64,000 bases of DNA from Aestuariibacter sp. A3R04 (GTDB taxonomy: Bacteria; Pseudomonadota; Gammaproteobacteria; Enterobacterales; Alteromonadaceae), in contig NZ_JAHKQR010000001.1 of the NCBI RefSeq assembly GCF_018860805.1, forward strand, positions 593,158 to 657,157, given 5' to 3'. Both the position numbers and the translations under genes were made by a program. This document shows, piece after piece, positions 61,806 through 64,000 of this stretch (position 1 is the stretch's first letter; each line of letters starts with the position of its first letter). The notes below the pieces were generated by a model, which saw only the letters and a program-made list of their open reading frames with translations, made no database searches and was not told where the DNA came from.

Positions 61806-62474
61806 TTAGGCGCCTAAGTGCGCTGCCAATGCAGCTATATCTTTTACCGTTATATCGGCGTCAATGCCCAGAGGGTAGGGCATTTTACCCGGACGGCTAA
61901 CAAAAGCCGCCTGTAACCCTGCCGCTTTGGCGCCCGTGGTGTCCCAACCGTGAGCCGCTACCATCATGGTGAGCCCCGCTGGGGTACCAATTTGCTTCAC
62001 AGCCCAGCGGTATGCAGCCGAATTGGGTTTATATATTCCAATTTGTTCAACACTGAGCACGTGGTCAAATGCGTGTGCTATATCAGCGTATTGCAACTGC
62101 CGTTGCAATCCAGCGCTGGCGGAATTCGACAGCGCGGTTAAGGTAAAACCTGCTTTTCTTAATCGCTGAAGAGCGGACTTTACCTCTTTATGAGCCGGCA
62201 GGCTTGTCATCGCGGGCACGATGGCGCCTTTGGCTTCTTCCATGGATATTGCGCGCTGCCTGGCGTGGCAGACCATAACTAACGCCGCCGCACCAATATC
62301 ACTGAAGTTGTGAAACCTGTCAGTACTGTTCTCTACCAGTGAGTGGTGCAGCAAGGTGGAAAACCACAACGGTACGGCATCTTCGCTGCCCGTTAGCCGC
62401 GCCACAGTGTGTTTGACCGCCGTCATGTCTAACAGCGTTTCGTTTATATCGAAAATGAGTGATGATGGTGTCAT
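61806..62474 (-). CDS. HAD-family hydrolase (haloacid dehalogenase type II-like)
   Basis: A 222-residue HAD protein. Nucleophile region SLIFDINETLLDM (residues 5-17; D-I-N rather than D-x-D, as in type II haloacid dehalogenases), Ser/Thr of motif II in LTALSNSASAGLQ, and motif III/IV in IYKPNSAAYRWAVKQIG and MMVAAHGWDTTGAKAAG. The D-x-N first motif favours dehalogenation over phosphatase activity. Its closeness to halogenase-like genes 12 kb away may be coincidence. Convergent with the sugar porter. Confidence 0.87.
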   Translation of the reverse strand: MTPSSLIFDINETLLDMTAVKHTVARLTGSEDAVPLWFSTLLHHSLVENSTDRFHNFSDIGAAALVMVCHARQRAISMEEAKGAIVPAMTSLPAHKEVKSALQRLRKAGFTLTALSNSASAGLQRQLQYADIAHAFDHVLSVEQIGIYKPNSAAYRWAVKQIGTPAGLTMMVAAHGWDTTGAKAAGLQAAFVSRPGKMPYPLGIDADITVKDIAALAAHLGA

Positions 62475-62487
62475 GAACGCTCCTCAT

Positions 62488-62545
62488 ATTACCCTGTAAG
62501 AGTTTGTTTAACGTGACTTTGAGTTTTGGTGCCAAACAGGGTAAT
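62488..62545. repeat. Inverted repeat ATTACCCTGT-N38-ACAGGGTAAT
   Basis: Perfect 10-bp arms at 62488-62497 and 62536-62545, immediately upstream of the HAD gene start (62474). It may be a pair of half sites or one long stem. Confidence 0.45.
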
Positions 62546-62636
62546 GTTAACTGTTGAGGTGGTTGGCAACGGGACCAATGCGAGACCTCGTTGGCAAGCT
62601 ACCGGGCTTGTAACACTTAAACACAATTATAAAAAT

Positions 62637-62685
62637 GGCGTTTTTTCAATGGGCTGCTATTGAACGTAACGGATGCAAAAACGCC
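62637..62685. repeat. Nested inverted repeat GGCGTTTTT / AAAAACGCC
   Basis: Outer 9-bp arms at 62637-62645 and 62677-62685, inner arms TCAAT/ATTGA at 62646-62650 and 62659-62663. It lies about 65 bp upstream of the DUF5916-type gene and could fold as a leader or act as a terminator-like element. Confidence 0.4.
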
Positions 62686-62749
62686 GCATTGCCCATCGTA
62701 CCATTCGCAAAAAATAACATGGTGCGATAAATTTTGACAGGATGACAAA

Positions 62750-64000
62750 ATGAAGTGTTTAATTGCGTGGTGTTTGCCGGTGCTTTGGATCGCGATGGCA
62801 AGTGCATCAGACATACAGAATAACTCACTTTTACATAAGGAGGTGTTAACGGTACCTCCTGCAGTAAATCAAGTTCCCCCCTCTTCTAGAATTATAGATT
62901 CAGGCGGTAAAGACGTCTTCATTCCGACACTGCCTAATTCGATTGCTATTGACGGCGAGTTAAATGAACCGCAATGGCAACGGTCAACTCACTTAACACT
63001 GGACTATGTCACGCAGCCTTACGACAATGTTGTTTCTCCGGTTAACACTGACGTCTATGTGTTTGAAGATGGTCAGACCTTATTTATTGGATTCGTCGCG
63101 CAGGATCCAAATCCATCGGCAATTCGAGCGTTTTATCGCGACAGAGATGACATCTGGAGTAACGACCTGGTGGGGATCAAACTCGATACGTTCAATAACC
63201 AGCGCCTTGCCTATCAGTTTTTTGTCAATCCCTATGGTGTGCAGGCCGATGCCGTAGAGAACGAAATGACAGGTGAAGAAAGTGACAGTTGGAATGCTAT
63301 CTGGCAATCAGCAGGACGATTAACGGAATCTGGCTACGTTGTTGAAATGGCAATCCCCATGCGTGCGATGAACTTTAATGAATCAGGGCAGGACAAAATC
63401 TGGGGCGCAGAGTTCGTGCGATTTTATCCCCGTCAGAATAGTTTCAGGCTTTCCAACGTTCCCTTCGACAGAAACAATGCCTGTACGCTTTGTCAGATGG
63501 GGAAAGTGCGTGGTTTTCGACAGGCGACTCAAGGTAAAAACCTGGCAATTGTGCCGACTGCCGTCTTTGGAAAGGGCAGGAGCAGAGATGTTTTTGCAAC
63601 TACGCGTGAATGGGATTCGGTGAGTGCCAGTGAACTCGGGCTGGACGTTACGTGGGGGATCTCGCCTCAGATGTCGTTGCAAGCAACGCTAAACCCCGAC
63701 TTTTCTCAGGTGGAAGCCGATGTGGCACAAGTGAGCGTCAACAACACTTTCTCCTTGTATTTCGATGAGAAAAGGCCATTTTTTGTGGAGAACGCTGATT
63801 ATTTTTCGACAAATCAGACCCTTGTGTACACCCGGAACATCAGTGCGCCGGATTTCGGCAGTAAGTTAACAGGGCAAATTAACAATCATACATTTGGCGT
63901 TTTTGTTGCCAACGATGAGCAAACCACTTTTATTGTGCCTGGGAACATTGGTTCTGATGTGGTCACTTTAGATGAGCAATCTCGCAATGGAGCGATACGC
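62750..64000 (+). CDS. CBM9-like/DUF5916 outer-membrane-associated protein (C-terminus beyond window)
   Basis: At least 417 residues are visible and it is still open at the window edge. Signal peptide ends near MASASD; a CBM9-like carbohydrate-binding domain follows (about 50-210: IDGELNEPQWQRS, TDVYVFEDGQTLFIGF, ESDSWNAIWQS, GYVVEMAIPM). Then the DUF5916 beta-rich region with LNPDFSQVEADVAQVSVN and FDEKRPFFVENADYF. The family is common in marine and gut bacteria that use glycans or peptides; its action is unclear. ATG 62750 has AGGA upstream. Confidence 0.88.
   Translation, partial: MKCLIAWCLPVLWIAMASASDIQNNSLLHKEVLTVPPAVNQVPPSSRIIDSGGKDVFIPTLPNSIAIDGELNEPQWQRSTHLTLDYVTQPYDNVVSPVNTDVYVFEDGQTLFIGFVAQDPNPSAIRAFYRDRDDIWSNDLVGIKLDTFNNQRLAYQFFVNPYGVQADAVENEMTGEESDSWNAIWQSAGRLTESGYVVEMAIPMRAMNFNESGQDKIWGAEFVRFYPRQNSFRLSNVPFDRNNACTLCQMGKVRGFRQATQGKNLAIVPTAVFGKGRSRDVFATTREWDSVSASELGLDVTWGISPQMSLQATLNPDFSQVEADVAQVSVNNTFSLYFDEKRPFFVENADYFSTNQTLVYTRNISAPDFGSKLTGQINNHTFGVFVANDEQTTFIVPGNIGSDVVTLDEQSRNGAIR

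Noticed and set aside
61806..62474. Functional link of the HAD dehalogenase-like gene to the halogenase-like genes
   Set aside because: They are 12 kb apart, in different transcription units, with no shared promoter motif. It remains a coincidence on present evidence.
1..64000. tRNA, rRNA, CRISPR, insertion sequences, prophage or integration sites
   Set aside because: None were seen: no transposase or integrase reading frame, no regularly spaced repeats, no tRNA-like cloverleaf recognised by eye.

Overview
The window reads as a chromosomal stretch of a marine gammaproteobacterium of the Alteromonadales (Alteromonas / Paraglaciecola / Glaciecola type). The basis is the family content (TonB-dependent receptors of the carbohydrate type, SapC, tryptophan-halogenase-like flavoproteins, DUF6445, GH10/GH8/GH43 xylan enzymes), moderate GC and gene style. 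This is inference from families, not a database match. I see no rRNA, tRNA, CRISPR array, insertion sequence or phage gene.

Left part, about 1-24.2 kb: an unusual catabolic region. It opens with a truncated carbohydrate-type TonB receptor (1-1529, minus). Next come genes for five SnoaL/NTF2-like proteins (2200-2727, 5828-6826, 8605-9693, 9696-10574, 23216-24232), a second and different TonB receptor (2899-5307), a sodium/solute symporter (6959-8572), a gluconate-2-dehydrogenase subunit 3 / GMC oxidoreductase pair (11021-13296), a GH88/GH105-like hydrolase and a secreted beta-helix protein (13445-15939). The region ends in two divergent operons: hisD-like dehydrogenase, LacI regulator, alpha/beta hydrolase, HpcH/HpaI aldolase (21322 down to 17583) and SDR, bicupin, SnoaL-like protein (21443-24232). 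A palindrome, TGACTTCGAAGTCA, recurs exactly or nearly so in front of the second TonB receptor, between the divergent SnoaL/symporter genes and between the divergent hisD-like/SDR genes. This makes most of the region look like one regulon, probably under the LacI protein at 19022-20044. The gene set suggests import of a polyhydroxylated small molecule or lactone/uronate derivative, two dehydrogenations, isomerisation or dehydration by cupin/SnoaL proteins, lactone or C-C hydrolysis, and retro-aldol cleavage to pyruvate. The substrate is not identifiable from sequence, and this is my main candidate for an undescribed system.

Middle part, about 24.5-35.7 kb: ordinary genes. These are a NYN-domain protein, a SAM methyltransferase divergent from an Rrf2-type regulator with two GTAAC-N7-GTTAC operators between them, a lipoprotein prolyl oligopeptidase, a short chemotaxis operon without cheA (cheW, soluble PAS-type receptor, cheR, cheD), a class I/II aminotransferase and a Gfo/Idh/MocA oxidoreductase.

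Right part, about 35.8-64 kb: a xylan/xylose utilisation locus. It holds xylB-xylA, two GH10 xylanases (one a predicted lipoprotein), a secreted SMP-30-like lactonase, a large TonB receptor, GH43, a GPH-family oligosaccharide transporter, GH8 with an apparent inserted binding module, a sugar-porter MFS, a XylR activator and a NUDIX-type regulator with a degenerate Nudix box. One seven-gene operon (52133 down to 44337) joins the xylo-oligosaccharide transporter and GH43 to two tryptophan-halogenase-like proteins, SapC, a JmjC-like cupin and DUF6445. The model is: surface xylanases cut xylan, the TonB receptor imports oligomers, GH8 and GH43 finish hydrolysis, and XylA/XylB feed the pentose phosphate pathway. 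The window ends inside a CBM9/DUF5916-type protein (62750 onward).
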